A stretch of DNA of 64,000 bases, taken from contig JAFZOU010000002.1 of assembly GCA_017550525.1 (NCBI GenBank), positions 1 through 64,000 on the forward strand, in the 5' to 3' direction. Positions 62,952-64,000 of the stretch are shown here, piece by piece. Below the pieces are notes generated by a model. It saw nothing but the letters and a program-made list of their open reading frames with translations, searched no databases and was not told where the DNA came from. The number at the start of each line of letters is the position of its first letter. Within the stretch, counting starts at the first letter, position 1. This DNA is from Bacteroidales bacterium. GTDB taxonomy: Bacteria; Bacteroidota; Bacteroidia; Bacteroidales; UBA932. The position numbers and the translations under genes are program-made.

Positions 62952-64000
62952 ATGGGCGTCCAGCGTTTATTAAAAATTTTTACTTTCTGCGTTTTTCTGG
63001 CATCCTGTCCAGCATTGGCGCAAAGCTATTTCTGCAAGCATGTAGACATCCGTGACGGACTGTCACAACCAAGCGTAACCGCCATCCTTTCCGACAGCCA
63101 GGGCGCCGTGTGGATAGGAACCAGATTCGGCCTTAACAAGTACCGCAGCGGCAGCATTTCTGTGTTTGGCGCAGGAGAGGCGGGCTCCGGGCTGGAGGGA
63201 AGCTATGTACACAGTCTTTTCCTTGATGCGGAAAAGCGGCTCTGGATAGGAACGGAGGCCGGGCTCTTTGTGAGGGATGAAGACTGGGATCACTTTACCT
63301 GCATAGAGGGTGGTACCATTGTCCGCAGCGCTACTGAAACATCCCAGGGAATACTCTTTGGCGGCACCGGAGGAGTCCACTTCTTATATCGGCCAGGAGA
63401 GGAATTCATACGTGATTACGTGTCAATAGAGAACGCTTTCATAGTGAAGATAATCCCAGTGGACCAGGACCGTTTCCTTCTTGTAGACCGCGGCCTGGGA
63501 CTGATGGAGATGTCCCTTTCCGGAAGAAGCGTCAGGAAAATTGCCATTCCGTCCCTTGAGTACGCAATCATAATGGACGCCTGCATTTTTGACGGAGCCC
63601 TGTACCTTTCCGTCTATAACAAGGGGCTTTGCTGCGTGGACCTTGAGTCTATGACGGTGACGCGCATATACAACACGGCAAACTCCTCCCTTACCTTTGA
63701 TATTGTCCTCTCCCTTCTGGAAAACGACGGGAAACTCTGGATAGGAACAGATGGCGGCGGAATATGTATCCTAGACCGCGGGGAAATGACTGTTCTGGCC
63801 GATGTAAGCGGCGCGGGGGGAGAGCTGGAGGAAGCAAAATCATTCACTTCGCTCTATACGGACAGCCGTGGTGCAATCTGGGCCGGAACGGTAAGGAACG
63901 GGGCATTCTCCCTGAAGACTACGGATATCAGGGTGTATACAACAAGTTCCCCGGGCAGGCAGGTGAACCTTTCAAACAATGTTGTCATAAGCCTCTGGAA
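62952..64000 (+). CDS. Two-component-type propeller sensor, probably a hybrid two-component regulator; 3' end outside window
   Basis: Translation from ATG 62952 stays open to the window end (349 codons seen). A signal peptide (LLKIFTFCVFLASCPALAQ) precedes repeated two-component-propeller units: DGLSQPSVTAILSDSQGAVWIGTRFGLNKY, SLFLDAEKRLWIGTEAGLF, SLLENDGKLWIGTDGGGICILD and SLYTDSRGAIWAGT (each split here across the repeat). This WIGT pattern is the periplasmic sensor of Bacteroidetes hybrid two-component systems, which continue with a Y_Y_Y domain, histidine kinase, receiver and AraC-type domain. The kinase part is not in view, so that is inference. Divergent from susC, it is the expected activator of that locus. 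Confidence 0.88.
   Translation, partial: MGVQRLLKIFTFCVFLASCPALAQSYFCKHVDIRDGLSQPSVTAILSDSQGAVWIGTRFGLNKYRSGSISVFGAGEAGSGLEGSYVHSLFLDAEKRLWIGTEAGLFVRDEDWDHFTCIEGGTIVRSATETSQGILFGGTGGVHFLYRPGEEFIRDYVSIENAFIVKIIPVDQDRFLLVDRGLGLMEMSLSGRSVRKIAIPSLEYAIIMDACIFDGALYLSVYNKGLCCVDLESMTVTRIYNTANSSLTFDIVLSLLENDGKLWIGTDGGGICILDRGEMTVLADVSGAGGELEEAKSFTSLYTDSRGAIWAGTVRNGAFSLKTTDIRVYTTSSPGRQVNLSNNVVISLW

Noticed and set aside
62850-62952. ECF sigma factor promoter for the second susC
   Set aside because: The divergent propeller sensor is the expected regulator, and no sigma or anti-sigma gene is present; no specific sequence supports an ECF promoter.

Overview
The window is a chromosomal stretch of a Bacteroidota bacterium, almost certainly order Bacteroidales (gut or host-associated type). 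The signs are two SusC/SusD pairs, a hybrid-two-component-type sensor, an S46 dipeptidyl peptidase, an EF-G2-type paralogue, many lipoproteins with a short 'xxxC' signal, and repeated use of the Bacteroidetes -7 promoter element TAnnTTTG. I cannot name a genus. No rRNA, tRNA, CRISPR array, phage or classical insertion sequence was seen.

Layout. 1-3.7 kb: the 3' part of a nonribosomal peptide synthetase ending in a reductive-release domain. 3.8-5.0 kb: hflX. 5.1-12.0 kb (minus): a SusC-SusD-lipoprotein operon with no enzyme or regulator beside it. 12.3-16.1 kb (minus): frdB, frdA and ruvB. 16.12-16.38 kb: an AT-rich divergent gap with a dense set of DnaA-box-like 9-mers, a candidate replication origin. 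16.4-26.8 kb (plus): mfd, coaX, an outer-membrane protein, a TPR protein, lptC, a PpiD/SurA foldase and ychF, an envelope-biogenesis run. 26.85-28.06 kb: an endonuclease/phosphatase-family gene enclosed by perfect 22-bp inverted repeats and two related hairpins. 28.1-33.8 kb: galK, a CpXC protein, a DUF5106/thioredoxin lipoprotein and a large HEXXH/propeller/barrel protein. 33.8-37.5 kb: folA fused in frame to galM, thyA, and a divergent NSS transporter. 37.6-44.8 kb: mutS, a glycosyltransferase, a YfhO-like protein and rnhB, tightly coupled. 44.8-52.7 kb: an OMP and S46 peptidase, mrp, an EF-G2-like GTPase paralogue, a ferritin-like protein, a glutathione peroxidase and a MarR/OhrR regulator. 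52.7-64 kb: a second Sus-type locus (dehydratase, arylsulfotransferase-like lipoprotein, fimbrillin-like lipoprotein, tandem GH16-like lipoprotein, SusD, SusC) with a divergent sensor gene cut by the window end.

The observations most worth following are: (i) a hand count of about 94 copies of the 7-mer GGCCGAT/ATCGGCC, roughly tenfold more than composition predicts, apparently bending codon choice; (ii) the origin-like box array at 16.2-16.4 kb; (iii) a folA-galM fusion that depends on one A in a seven-A run; (iv) the 22-bp inverted-repeat unit at 26.85-28.06 kb; (v) palindromic dispersed repeats read in frame inside genes; (vi) promoter elements so close to start codons that many mRNAs should be leaderless; and (vii) the 52.7-64 kb locus with its unusual cargo. 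Counts and alignments were made by eye; no searches were run.
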